A stretch of 64,000 bases of DNA from JADKAV01 sp963769435 (GCA_963769435.1 CAVYLN010000002.1:1860001-1924000); one strand, 5' to 3'. Counted from the first letter of the stretch, positions 30,338 through 39,782 are shown. The notes: a model not told the origin generated them from the sequence alone. Made by a program: numbers and translations.

Positions 30338-30441
30338 GAACCCTCCCGGTCCCGGCGTTCCCGATGGCGTGAATCCACGACCAACCTAACTGTCCCGTCG
30401 GCGGCGTCTCAGCGGATCCCCCGACCCGGTGATGCGACCGC

Positions 30442-31799
30442 CTAGGTGAGTTCGCTTGGACGTGCGGGAGTTCCGTGGCACTTCTTCCACTTCCGTCCAC
30501 TGCCGCAGGTGCACGGTTCGTTGCGGGAGCGAGTGGCGTCGGCGGCGGTGTACCAATCCCGCAGCCCGGTCGCGTCCCGGTCCTCGCGCAGCAGGTCAGC
30601 CATGACGCGCATGGGTTCGCGAACGTGGGAGAAGAAGGTCTTGTAGCTCGGGCAGAGGTAGTGCAGCCCCGGTTCCCCGGTGGGCGCGGTGGCGAACCGG
30701 TCCTTGGGGCATCCGCCGTTGCAGGCGAATCGCACGTCGCACTGCCGGCAGTAGTCGGGCAATGTCGATAGTTTCGCCTCGCCGAAGGCCCGCTGCTGCG
30801 GGGAGTCGACCAGTTCGAGCAGGGTCTGGCCCTGTGCGATGTTCCCGAGCAGATAATCGGGCTCGACGAAGTGGTCGCAGGAGTACAGGTCGCCGTTGTG
30901 CTCGAGCGCCACGGCGTCGCCGCACGTGCGGGCGTGCACGCACAGTCCGACCTGGTCCATCCCGAGCCAGTGGGCCAGTGTGGTGTCGAACATCTGCACG
31001 AAGACGTCGCCCACGTCGTGCCTGGCCCAGTCCTCGAAGACGTCGATCAGGAATCTTCCGTACTGCTCGGGGCCCACACTGCGGTGTGTCACGTCGCTGC
31101 CGCTCTGCGTGTAGAGCGGTCGCTTCGCCGGTGGTCCAGCCCTCGGTGGTGGCTGCCAGGAGCTCCGGCGTCACCCGCTCCACGATGGGGATGAACTGGA
31201 TGAATCGTGCGCCCAACTCGTCGCGCAGGAAGGCAGTAGACCTCCCGGCCGCGATCTCCGTTCGCTGCGTTGACGGTGGTGAGGGCGTTCCATTCGACAT
31301 CGTGGCGCCGCAGGGTCTCCAGGCCCGCCATCACCCGGTCGAACGTGGGTTTGCCGCCCTTGTCCACCCGGTAGGCGTCATGCATGTCGCGTGGGCCGTC
31401 GATGGACACCCCCACCAGGAAGTCGTTGGCTTTGAGGAACTCGGCCCACTCGTCGTCGATCAGCGTGGCGTTGGTCTGGATGGTGTTGAGAATCTGTTGG
31501 CCGGGTTGCCGGAATCGTTCCTCGAGGTCCAGCGTGCGCCGGAAGAAGTCGAGGCCCATCATGGTCGGTTCCCCGCCCTGGAATGCGACCACAACCTCCG
31601 GTTCGCCGGCTTGTGCTGCCAGCAGTTGCTGGATGTACGCAGCATGGACCGACTCGTCCATGCGGAAGTCGCTGCCCAGGTACAACTGGTCCTTGGAGAG
31701 GAAGAAGCAGTACTCGCAGTCGAGGTTGCAGATGGCCCCCGTGGGCTTGCTCATGACGTGGAACGCACGCGAGGTCGGCTGCGGTGCTGTCGTCATCAC
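30442..31799 (-). CDS. Anaerobic sulfatase-maturating radical SAM enzyme with SEC-C tail (frameshifted)
   Basis: The radical SAM cluster is C24-C28-C31 (CNLDCEYC). The core has EPEVVVAFQGGEPTMMGLDF and VGVSIDGPRDMHDAYR; the SPASM-type auxiliary cluster Cys are in LCVHARTCGDAV, YSCDHFVEP and CRQCDVRFACNGGCP. This is the anSME pattern: it oxidises a Cys or Ser of a sulfatase to formylglycine without oxygen. The last ~20 residues are a SEC-C metal-binding motif (CTCGSGRKWKKCHG), an unusual addition. Breaks are near 31230, 31130 and 31095. A Cys-type arylsulfatase lies 3 kb away on the same strand and is the likely client. Confidence 0.88.
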
Positions 31800-31876
31800 G
31801 AATCACCCGACCATTCGATGGGACCTATGGGTAGACGCCGAACGGTGCCGCCGGTTGGAGGATCCCAGGATCGGTG

Positions 31877-33268
31877 TCACAGGCGTTCCTCCGACACCGG
31901 TAGGAATCCTTCCTGGACTGCGTTCTGGAAAGCGGCGTAGTCGACGAGGTTCTGCCGGGCGTACCTCACTGAGAACTCGGCGATCGAGTCGTCAAGTGTC
32001 CTCGAAGCACCCATGTAGGCAGACATTGCCACAGGGTCCCCGGAGCGAGCGTGCCCACGCGCGAGGGTCCTGGCGCACAGTTCGGCGTAGAACCGCAGTT
32101 GCTTCGGGGTGGCTCGTTCCACGTCGACCGACCCTTTCCAGTCCCGCAACTGCCGTACGTAGAACTGCCTGTCCTCCATCCCTGTCGTCCAGCCGAGGAA
32201 GATATCCGTCTGTGCCTGGACCAGCCGCTGGCCCTGAACCACCCGTTGTCCCTGGTTCGGGTACATGCTGGGGCGCAGATGGTCCTCAAGAACCGAGGGC
32301 ACCGCTTCCTTGATCTGCAGGAACAGCGGGTCCTGGTCGTCGCGGCCCTCCAGCAGGACGATCCAGCACCGGGTCCCAACACTTCCCACGCCAACCACCT
32401 TGATGGCGATGTCGACGACCCGGAAGCGCGACAGCAGCAACTGGATGTGATCGTCAGTGGTCTCTGTGTACCTGGAGAAGGCTGCTTCGGTGACGCTGCG
32501 CAGCGTGTCCTGGTCGTACTCGGTCGGCACTTCGGCCAGCGGCACCAGCAAGGGCGGCTGGCTGCGGATCTTCAGGGATCCGGACTCGCGGGTGGTGAGT
32601 TTCTGCAGGGCCTGCAGGCTGGTGCGACTTCGGGCCTTGACCTCGAAGCGAGACAGCCTCTTCTGCAGTTCGACGGTGGACAGCCCGGAGAACTTCTTCA
32701 CGTCGTCCACGTCGAGGTGGTCGTACCAGAGCTCCATCACCGGCATCGCTGCGTATCCGGCCATCGCATCGCGATAGGCATGGACTGCGTGGGCCGCTAC
32801 CGCCCGATTCTTCGATTCAGGGAATCCGAGGTGTTGACCGGCGACCACCAGACTTGCGCTGAGGCGCTTCAAGTCCCATTCCCACGGTCCTGGCAGGGTC
32901 TCGTCGAAGTCGTTCGCGTCGAAGACCAACTGGCGACTCGGTGAGGCGTAGGCCCCGAAATTGGACAGATGGGCATCGCCCCCGGCCTGTACCCATAGTC
33001 CGCTGTCCGGGCTGCCGCTGAGGTCCTCGGCCATGATGGCCGCTGCACCCCGGAAGAACGTGAATGGCGATACCCCCATGCGGGAGTGACGGATGGGAAC
33101 CAGCCAGGGAACCCGCTGTTCGTTCTGGGCGCTCAGGATCTCCACCGGATCACGCCGATGGGGGTCGGGCGTCCAGTCGGCATGTCCGGTGCGTGGAATC
33201 CGCGACCGTGCTTCGCGGCCCCGAAGTGCGCGATCCGCGACGGTCATCCGGGAGGTCGGGTCGGTCAT
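31877..33268 (-). CDS. DUF2252 family protein
   Basis: An intact 463-residue protein of the DUF2252 family, distantly kinase-like. Typical segments are SPFTFFRGAAAIMAEDL, WVQAGGDAHLSNFGAYASP, FDANDFDETLPGPWEWDLKR, and QGQRLVQAQTDIFLGWT followed by QFYVRQLRDWKGS. The HLSNFG and DFDE elements resemble the catalytic and metal-binding motifs of aminoglycoside-phosphotransferase-type kinases, but activity is unproven for the family. ATG 33268 has GGAGG upstream; an earlier in-frame Met lacks support. Confidence 0.9.
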   Translation of the reverse strand: MTDPTSRMTVADRALRGREARSRIPRTGHADWTPDPHRRDPVEILSAQNEQRVPWLVPIRHSRMGVSPFTFFRGAAAIMAEDLSGSPDSGLWVQAGGDAHLSNFGAYASPSRQLVFDANDFDETLPGPWEWDLKRLSASLVVAGQHLGFPESKNRAVAAHAVHAYRDAMAGYAAMPVMELWYDHLDVDDVKKFSGLSTVELQKRLSRFEVKARSRTSLQALQKLTTRESGSLKIRSQPPLLVPLAEVPTEYDQDTLRSVTEAAFSRYTETTDDHIQLLLSRFRVVDIAIKVVGVGSVGTRCWIVLLEGRDDQDPLFLQIKEAVPSVLEDHLRPSMYPNQGQRVVQGQRLVQAQTDIFLGWTTGMEDRQFYVRQLRDWKGSVDVERATPKQLRFYAELCARTLARGHARSGDPVAMSAYMGASRTLDDSIAEFSVRYARQNLVDYAAFQNAVQEGFLPVSEERL

Positions 33269-33442
33269 TGGTGCTCCCTCCAAAGGGCGACCGGTGATCG
33301 TCCGCCCGGGACGAGTATGGATGTCTTGTGCTGTGTGGACATCGCCCATTGCGGGGGAGAGCGTGCTCTGGCCATGATCCGCTGGCGTTCACCCTCGATG
33401 GGTGATGGCAAGGCACGGGAGGGCTTTCTAGCGTCGGGGTAG

Positions 33443-33458
33443 TCGCATACGTGTGCGA
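33443..33458. promoter_or_regulatory. 16-bp near-palindrome upstream of a membrane protein gene
   Basis: TCGCATACGTGTGCGA is symmetric except for one base pair either side of ACGT. It lies just before the AGGAGG of the DUF7144 gene, where a bound repressor would block transcription or initiation. The 210-bp gap it sits in holds no other clear feature. The assignment as an operator is inference. Confidence 0.35.
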
Positions 33459-33479
33459 TCTGACGAGGAGGCAATACGA

Positions 33480-33884
33480 ATGAGCCAGAACGCGACGCAG
33501 CAGCGCTCGGGTTGGACCGGTTGGGTGGTCTTCGCGGGGGTCATGATGATCATCGCGGGCATCCTCTGGACGCTCGTGGGTTTCGTGGCTGTGTTCAACA
33601 ACGACTGGGTCGTCTTCGGCAGGGAAGCGGCCCTGTTCGTCGACATCTCCGGGTGGGGATGGCTGCACGTCATCTTGGGTCTGTTGATGCTGTTGGCCGG
33701 CTTCCTCGTAATCCAGGGCAACCTCTTCGGCCGCACCATTGCGGTCATCCTGGCGGTCATCAGCATCGTGGTGAACTTCCTCTGGCTGCCCGTGTACCCG
33801 ATCTGGAGCCTCGTGATCATCGCGATCGACGTCTTCGTCATCTACGCCGTGCTCGTGCACGGCCGCGAATTGAAGGACGCCTGA
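33480..33884 (+). CDS. DUF7144-type four-helix membrane protein
   Basis: An intact 134-residue protein with four hydrophobic helices, starting after a short polar N-terminus: VVFAGVMMIIAGILWTLVG, then WGWLHVILGLLMLLAGFLVI, a third (IAVILAVISIVVNFLWLP) and a fourth. The pattern matches small actinobacterial membrane proteins assigned to DUF7144. ATG 33480 sits behind a perfect AGGAGG. Function is unknown. It is followed after 100 bp by a DUF6325 and a SHOCT gene in the same direction. Confidence 0.82.
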   Translation: MSQNATQQRSGWTGWVVFAGVMMIIAGILWTLVGFVAVFNNDWVVFGREAALFVDISGWGWLHVILGLLMLLAGFLVIQGNLFGRTIAVILAVISIVVNFLWLPVYPIWSLVIIAIDVFVIYAVLVHGRELKDA

Positions 33885-33984
33885 ACAGCGCGGTGGGTGG
33901 CCGGGATCCCCGATGGGACCCCGACGCTCCCGTGCGGTGACCGCGGACTCCTGCCTAGGATGCAACTGATTGAAGGGATGACGG

Positions 33985-34434
33985 ATGACTGAGACAGACG
34001 AGATCCAACTGGGGCCCATCGACTACCTCGTCGTGGAGTACCCGGGCGGCGACCCGACGGGCGAGGCGTTGCCCTACCTGCTCGACCTCGTGGACCGGGG
34101 AACGATCAGGATCCTGGACGTGGCGCTGATCGCCAAGAGTGCGGACGGCTCGGCGACCGCGATCGCCGCCGACGACCTCGGGCAATACGGGGCCGAGGAT
34201 CTCTCTGTCTTCGTGGGAGCAGGCACCGGGATGCTCAGCGACGAGGACATCGCCGAGACCGCTGCGATCCTCACGCCAGGTTCCGTCGGCGCCATCCTGG
34301 TGTACGAGAACTCGTGGGCTGCCCCCTTCGCGACCGCTTTGCGCAAGGCTGGGGCACAACTGGTGGCCAACGGCAGAATCGCCGTGAACGATCTGATTTC
34401 TGCTCTTGACGCGACTGAGAAGGAGAACCTCTGA
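33985..34434 (+). CDS. DUF6325/DUF1269-type protein
   Basis: An intact 149-residue protein: LGPIDYLVVEYPGGDPTGEA, then GTIRILDVALIAKSADGSAT, an acidic stretch, and GAILVYENSWAAPFATALRK. The same plan as the protein at 23 kb, with a shorter central region. ATG 33985 is preceded by GAAGGGA. Its stop overlaps the start of the SHOCT gene by one base, so the two are a translation-coupled pair. Function is unknown; the pairing of DUF6325 with SHOCT proteins suggests a membrane-associated stress complex, which is inference. Confidence 0.82.
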   Translation: MTETDEIQLGPIDYLVVEYPGGDPTGEALPYLLDLVDRGTIRILDVALIAKSADGSATAIAADDLGQYGAEDLSVFVGAGTGMLSDEDIAETAAILTPGSVGAILVYENSWAAPFATALRKAGAQLVANGRIAVNDLISALDATEKENL

Positions 34435-34745
34435 TGCCCGGATTGCTCCGAGGAGTGGCCCGCACTGCTGTGGTGGCCGGTACCGCGACCGCCGTTTCCA
34501 ACAGGGTTTCGCGCCGTCAGGCCGGTCGCTGGGAGGAGCAGGCTCAGCAGGAGCAGGCTCAGCAGTACGCCCAGCAACCGCAGTATGCGCCGCAGCCACA
34601 GTACGCACCGCCGCCTGCGCCAGCCCCGGCGGCCGACAGCATGGACGACAAGATCGCGCAGTTGAAGCAGTTGGGTGAACTGCACGAGCAGGGCATTCTG
34701 ACCGACGAGGAGTTCGCGGCCCAGAAGGCCAAGCTGCTCGGCTGA
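34434..34745 (+). CDS. SHOCT domain protein
   Basis: A 103-residue protein. The N-terminus (LRGVARTAVVAGTATAVSNR) could insert in or lie on the membrane, a Gln/Pro/Tyr-rich linker with repeated QYAPQP units follows, and the C-terminal SHOCT domain is DDKIAQLKQLGELHEQGILT with DEEFAAQKAKLLG. SHOCT modules mediate oligomerisation. It is intact and overlaps the upstream DUF6325 gene (TGATG). Repeat copy 2 begins 33 bases after its stop. Confidence 0.9.
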   Translation: MPGLLRGVARTAVVAGTATAVSNRVSRRQAGRWEEQAQQEQAQQYAQQPQYAPQPQYAPPPAPAPAADSMDDKIAQLKQLGELHEQGILTDEEFAAQKAKLLG

Positions 34746-34777
34746 CCGAGGCACCACACTGCCGGTTCCCGCCTGGC

Positions 34778-34846
34778 GAGGTTGGAGAACGTGCACGTTG
34801 TTGGAGAAGCCACGCGTGCGTTCTCCAACCTGGTGCACAACCTCTC
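34778..34846. repeat. GTTGGAGAAC palindromic repeat, copy 2
   Basis: A 69-bp element between the convergent SHOCT and sulfatase genes. It begins GAGGTTGGAGAACGTGCACG, has the core GCCACGCGTGCGTTCTCCAA shared with copy 1, and ends in a diverged arm (GGTGCACAACCTC). The GTGCAC in both arms keeps the fold, so compensatory divergence from copy 3 (GTTCACGAG) is visible. Confidence 0.85.
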
Positions 34847-34945
34847 ACCAAGCCCGAACCAGACTGACCGGCCAGGTCCATCCGCGCGGTGACCGGTTCC
34901 GGGTCGCCGCCCGCCACAACCGTCGTGCCGGGCCGGCCTTGGGCC

Positions 34946-37850
34946 TCAGCCGGAGGCGCCGTGACCGACCTCGTGGCGCGAGGCTGCTTCATGCAACGCC
35001 GTCAGATCGTCGTGGGCGGCCGGCTGCAGATCGAAGACGACCTGCCTGACCGTACCGGTGAACTGGTACGGCGCCTTGTCCTCGTAGTCGCGGTCCACCA
35101 CAAGGCCGTTGTCCCGGGAGATGTCCATACCGGCATACGACGAGAACATGATCGGAACCGTGTGGTCCAGACGTCCCGTGCCGACCTGCTCGTCGTTCAC
35201 GAACAACGTCACGTCCCCGCCCGAACCCGGTTTCGGTTCGTCCGACTCGAAGAGCATCTTCACCGTGACGTCCCCGGCGGGCAAAGGTCTGTCCGAGGTC
35301 TGCCGGTAGTTCTCCACCCCGAGGAAGGAATACGTGTGGTTCAGCCTGCCGTCCGAGTCCACCCAGAGACCGAACCCTCCGATGAAGTCGGCGTTGGCCA
35401 TGATCACACCTTCGACGCCCGCGTCGGGCACCACGAGATCTGCCTCGATGGCGTAACTGCGACCCTGGATCCGCGGCACCATTCCGCGCTGCACGTTCTG
35501 CACGTCGCCGGCGAACGCATACCTCGTCTGTGTGGGAAGTGGCGGCAGGATGCCGAAGAACATCGACAGGCCACCGAGCAGGGGCAAAGCGTGGTTGCGC
35601 TCGGCCTCCTCCCAGAACAGGTCCTGCAACTCCTTGAGTTTGTCCGGGTTGTCCGCGGCGAGGTCATGGGCCTGCGAGAAGTCGTCCGGCAGGTAGTACA
35701 ACTCCCACGTGTCGTCGTCGGGGTTGTAGGCACCTGGGGCGAAACGCGCCAATGTCGCGGGTGAGAAGTCCCAAGGGGCCTTGTCCAGGCGTGCGCACGC
35801 CCACCAGCCGTCCTTGTAGATGGCCCGGCTGCCGAACATTTCGAAGTACTGCACTGTGTGCTGCTCGGCTGCATCAGGATCGTCAAGCGTGTAGGCAAAG
35901 CTGGTACCGTCCATCGCCTCCTGCGCGATGCCGTCCACCTGGTTCGGCTCCGGAGATGCCGATCAGGTCGAGCACGGTCGGTGCGATGTCGATGCAGTGC
36001 GTGAACTGGGGACGGACACTGCCTCCGGCCGGGATGCGGCGTGGCCATGCCACGACCATCGGATCGCGGTCGCCACCGAGGTGACTGGCCATCTGCTTGC
36101 CCCACTGGAACGGGGTGTTCATTGCGTGAGCCCACGCAGCGGCGAAGTGCGGTGCGGTGTGTTCCCCGCCGAGGGCCTCTATGCCGCCGTACTTGTCGAT
36201 GAGCTTCAGCTGCTGCTCGGGGTCCAGAACGACGCCGTTGAGGAAGGTCATCTCGTTGAAGGAACCAGTGACCGTGCCTTCCATGCTGGAGCCGTTGTCA
36301 CCCCAGATGTAGATGACGAGCGTGTTGTCGAGATCGCCCATCTCCTCGATCGAGTCGAGAAGCCGCCCGACGTTCCAGTCGGCGTTCTCGGAGTATCCGC
36401 AGAACACTTCCATCTGCCGGATGTACAGCTTCCGCTCGGCGTCGTTCAGCGAGTCCCACGCGGGGAACAGATCCGGCCGATCGGTCAGTTCCGTTTCCGG
36501 CGGGACGACACCGAGTTCCTTCTGCTTGGCCAGAGTGCGTATGCGCAGCTCGTCCCAGCCATCGTCGAACATCCCCTTGTACTTGTCGGCCCAATCAGGG
36601 GCGACGTGGTGCGGGGCGTGCGAGCAGCCGGTCGAGTAGTACATCATCCACGGTTTGTCGGCGTCCTGCGCGCGCACCGCGTGCAACCACTCGACGGCCT
36701 TGTCGGTGATGTCGTCGGGGAAGTAGTAGAGCTCGCCATCCTTGCCCTCGGGGACGCCGATCACCGAGTCGTCCAGGGTGATGATCGGGTCGTACTGGCC
36801 CGCTGCCCCGGAGAGGAATCCCCACCAGTGGTCGAACCCCCAGGACTTGGGCCAGTGGTCGAACGGTCCCGCCGCACCCTGCACGTTGTCGGGGGTCAGA
36901 TGCCACTTGCCGAACCCGCCGGTGACGTAGCCGTTCTCCTTGAGGATGCGCGGAAGTGCGGTGCACGAGCGGGGGCGGGCCGCCGTGTAGCCGGGGAAGG
37001 GTCCCGGGTACTCGGCGATCGAGCCGAAGCCCACTCGATGGTGATTGCGACCGGTCAGCAGGGCGGCCCGGGTCGGCGAGCACACTGCCGTGACGTGGAA
37101 ACGGTTGTAGGTCAGCCCCATCTGCTGCACGCGGGTGAGGTTCGGGGTCTGGATCGGGCCGCCGAAAGTGCTCGGTGCCCCGAACCCGGCGTCATCGATC
37201 AGGACGATCAGTACGTTGGGGGCGTCCTCCGGGGCCTTGGGTCCCGGGATCATCGACCAGTCCGCAACCGAGTTGTCCATGGTGCGCCCGATGGTGCCGC
37301 CGAAGGTCTTGTCCGGGATCGGCAGCACGGTACGGTCCGGGTGGAACTTGCCCATCGCCTCGCTCAACGCCGACTCGAGTTCCTTCATCCCCCGCTTGTC
37401 CGAGGTGACCGTCGACTTCAGCGGTGCGCCCGGCATGAGACGCTCGGCGGCCAGTTGCTGGTCCGCCGGATAGACCCCGATGATCACGGCGGTGCCATCG
37501 GCCAGGGCCTCGCCGATCTTCTCCTGGAGGCCGCTCTGGACTTTGTGTGACGCGAACTTGCCGGCGATGCCACCGACCGCCGCCCCGGCGACCGTACTGG
37601 CGATGAAGGCCGGGGGCAGGACCAGTCCGGCCAGAGCGCCGACGCCCGCACCCCACGACGCGCCGCGCCGCCCGAGCCGGTCGCCGGTGTCCTGGACCAT
37701 CAACTCACCTTTGGAGTCCTTGCCCAGCAGCAGCAGGGCCTCGGACTTCAAGGTCTTCCCGGCCACCGCGTCGGTCAACCTCACGAAGTCGCCCTTGGCG
37801 GAGTCCAACTCCTGATACCCGGCGACGATCAGAACAAGTTCCTCAGACAT
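34946..37850 (-). CDS. Arylsulfatase with N-terminal DUF1269-like glycine-zipper domain (one frameshift)
   Basis: The N-terminal ~170 residues resemble DUF1269/DUF6325 proteins (LVLIVAGYQELDSAKGDFVR, then DTGDRLGRRGASWGAGVGAL and a Gly/Ala-rich segment that could span a membrane). From about residue 205 it is an alkaline-phosphatase-fold sulfatase: metal ligands LIVLIDDAGFG (D219, D220), the formylglycine motif at C257 (CSPTRAALLTG), FGKWHLTP, and IYIWGDNGSSMEG. The last ~200 residues form a beta-rich C-terminal domain. One break near 35940 divides it. No signal peptide is present, so it should act in the cytosol, where the nearby radical SAM enzyme can convert C257. Substrate is unknown. Confidence 0.92.
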
Positions 37851-37943
37851 GAAGGACCTCCTTCATGTCAGTCCATCGCCAAGTCGGGCGGGGGGCATCC
37901 CCCTGGCTGGGGGAACACCCGTGTCCGGGCCCTATGGCAGGAA

Positions 37944-38318
37944 CTAGCTGCGCCGTGCATGGGTACTGCCGTCGGCGTCGCTGCCGGGCGGGTATCCGAG
38001 AGAGGCCAGCCCCGCCAGCACGAGCAGTTCGAGGACGAACAGCGCGCCACCCCAAACCGGCAGTCCCGCAGTGGCCAAGCCGGCTGCAGCGGCGCCGAAG
38101 AGCGCAAGCTCGATGGCCACCCGCAACCCCAGCGGCAGGTCGAACCGGCGGCGCGGGGAGAGCACGAGGCCCCAGATCGTGGCGGTCAGCAGCACCGCGC
38201 CGGCGGCGATCAGCAAGCCGCCGAGAGCATTGCCGACGGTTCGGAAGCCGAGCCAGCCGACGGTGCTCAGCAGAGCCACTTCGAGCCCGAAGCGCAGAGC
38301 GAGCAGGACTGGCGCCAT
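37944..38318 (-). CDS. YrdB/DUF2568 family membrane protein
   Basis: An intact 124-residue protein with four predicted helices: ALRFGLEVALLSTVGWLGFR, LLIAAGAVLLTATIWGLVL, LPLGLRVAIELALFGAAAAG and a fourth. The pattern (FGLEVALL near the start, WGLVLSPRR at the helix 2-3 loop) fits the YrdB family (DUF2568). Function unknown. It lies 45 bases after the DUF2127 gene on the same strand, so cotranscription is likely. The 93 bases between it and the sulfatase start carry no recognisable feature. Confidence 0.82.
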   Translation of the reverse strand: MAPVLLALRFGLEVALLSTVGWLGFRTVGNALGGLLIAAGAVLLTATIWGLVLSPRRRFDLPLGLRVAIELALFGAAAAGLATAGLPVWGGALFVLELLVLAGLASLGYPPGSDADGSTHARRS

Positions 38319-38363
38319 GTCCGAATCGTGTCAGGTGCCGGTGAGTGGTGTCACCCGGCGAGC

Positions 38364-39183
38364 TCAGTCGCTGTCGGCGGGGACCACAGCGAGCGCGGAG
38401 ATCGGCGACAGCGGAGCCCGCTGGTGGAGTTTCGGCCAGTCCACGTCTGCGGCGAGATCGCGCTCCAGTCCGGCTTGCCCGCCACGGACCCCGAAGAGGC
38501 GCTTGGTCCACACCAGATAGGCCAGGATCGCGAGGTTCACCAGCAGCGCCGCCACTCGCAGGAAGGACACCTTGTCCAATAGCTCGTTGATCTCCAGGGG
38601 CAGGAACACCGAGGTGGCTATCACGGTCAGGTACTCGGCCCACCGTTTGCCCCGCCACAGGAAGACCGATTCGACCGCTTCGAGAGTCGCGTACGCCAGG
38701 GACATCGCTGCCAGGATCCAGACGTGACCCCCGTTGAGATTGATCAGGCGGTCCAGCCACCGTGACAGGAACTGTTCGCCGCTGCGGGTCTGGTCGAGCA
38801 GGGGCAGAAGCGACTGGGCGTCCTGCTGCAGACTGGGCAGGCCGATCTGCAGCAGCACCAGTCCGATCGCCACGAGTGCGAAGAAGACGACGTGCAGCCC
38901 ACGTTCGATGGCGATGGCGCGGATCACCACGAGTTCGTCGAGGGCTCGGCCCCGCAGTGGCTGTGGGAGGTACTTGGGCAAGCTCCGGCGCTCCCGTCGG
39001 CGGGCGCACGGTGTGGATCCAGGCATCGCAGCGCAGGCACCTGGACAAGCGGGTGTCGTCGGGAAGGTCGAACCCCAGATCCCCGTCGTCGGTGTCCAGA
39101 GTGGCAACAGCGGCCGGGCACACATGTCCGTGGATCGAACACCACCACGTCTCGGTACTCCAGCGCTTCGGCACCATTCGCAT
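38364..39183 (-). CDS. DUF2127 membrane protein with N-terminal zinc-ribbon-like segment (frameshifted)
   Basis: The N-terminus has paired Cys (WWCSIHGHVC and SRCLRCDAWIH) that could bind zinc. After a frame change near 38960 the DUF2127 domain follows: RALDELVVIRAIAIERGLHV, a helix pair, NGGHVWILAAMSLAYATLEA, FLWRGKRWAEYLTVIATSVF and LPLEINELL. This is a four-helix membrane family with no known activity. The total is about 272 residues. It is divergent from the monooxygenase-fold gene with only ~34 bases between starts. Confidence 0.8.
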
Positions 39184-39217
39184 TGGGCCAGGCTATGTCT
39201 GGCAGGCTGAGGGCGTG

Positions 39218-39532
39218 ATGGTGGTGACCGAGCATCGTGCCGACGACTCATTCCTCGACCTCGGCCGCGACCTGTTGCAGGCTCTGTCCGGGGCCGAGGG
39301 TTACGTGCGCGGTCAGATCGGCCGCAGCCCGGATGACCCCGGTGTGTGGCTGATGGTGACCACTTGGCGCGACGTGGGGTCGATGCGGCGCGGTTTCGGT
39401 TCTTTCGAGGCCAAGGTGGCGGCCGCGCCGGTCATGGCCAGCGCGGTCGATCGCGTCTCAGCGTTCGAGGTCATGGTGGATTCCACGCCCGACGGACTCG
39501 ACGTCCGGAACAGCGACCGCTGGCAGGGTTGA
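39218..39532 (+). CDS. Antibiotic biosynthesis monooxygenase (ABM) fold protein
   Basis: A 104-residue ferredoxin-like alpha-beta protein: FLDLGRDLLQALSGAEGYVR, then GVWLMVTTWRDVGSMRRGFG and ASAVDRVSAFEVMVD. The alternation fits the ABM superfamily of small monooxygenases, haem-degrading enzymes and stress proteins. GTG 39215 or ATG 39218 may be the start. The gene is intact. No substrate can be inferred; the haem-degrading subgroup would need a conserved Asn/Trp/His set that I do not see. Confidence 0.75.
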   Translation: MVVTEHRADDSFLDLGRDLLQALSGAEGYVRGQIGRSPDDPGVWLMVTTWRDVGSMRRGFGSFEAKVAAAPVMASAVDRVSAFEVMVDSTPDGLDVRNSDRWQG

Positions 39533-39573
39533 GCCCGGGTCCGGGCGCGAGTTGTATGCCCCGGCTCAGCGAG

Positions 39574-39641
39574 GTTGGAGAACGTTCACGAGGTTGGAGA
39601 ACACACGCGTGGCTTCTCCAACCTCGTGAACGTTCTCCAAC
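39574..39641. repeat. GTTGGAGAAC palindromic repeat, copy 3 (perfect 28-bp arms)
   Basis: The best-preserved copy. Arms at 39574-39601 and 39614-39641 are exact 28-base reverse complements. Each arm contains two GTTGGAGAA units 19 bases apart around GTTCACGAG. The 12-base centre includes the palindrome CACGCGTG, so nearly the entire element can pair. It lies 41 bases after the ABM gene and faces the tRNA-Pro region. Relative to copies 1 and 2 its core is in the opposite orientation. Confidence 0.95.
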
Positions 39642-39664
39642 GCCGCGGGTCTGTGGCCTTCCCA

Positions 39665-39729
39665 CGCACGACAAGGGGCCACCCGCTGGTGCGGATGACC
39701 CCTTGTGCGTGCGTCGGGGTGGCGGGAGC
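39665..39729. repeat. Hairpin plus partial tRNA 3'-end duplicate
   Basis: ACAAGGGG at 39671-39678 pairs with CCCCTTGT at 39699-39706, extended by CGCACG with a one-base bulge. It is followed by GTGCGTCGGGGTGGCGGGA-like sequence that repeats the last ~17 bases of the tRNA-Pro gene 120 bases away. The loop sequence CCCGCTGGTGCGGA also matches the loop of the hairpin next to the real tRNA. This looks like a duplicated or recombined tRNA 3' end with its terminator. Confidence 0.7.
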
Positions 39730-39782
39730 CGGCACTCGGAACGCTGGCGGGCCTGGCCTCCCAAATCCTTGGCCTTCCCGAG

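Noticed and set aside
25133..39641. CRISPR array from GTTGGAGAAC repeats
   Set aside because: The repeats are inverted, few and at three distant loci, with no regular spacers and no cas genes.
39720..39782. Second tRNA gene next to tRNA-Pro
   Set aside because: Only the last ~17 bases match a tRNA 3' end; no anticodon arm or 5' acceptor strand can be found.
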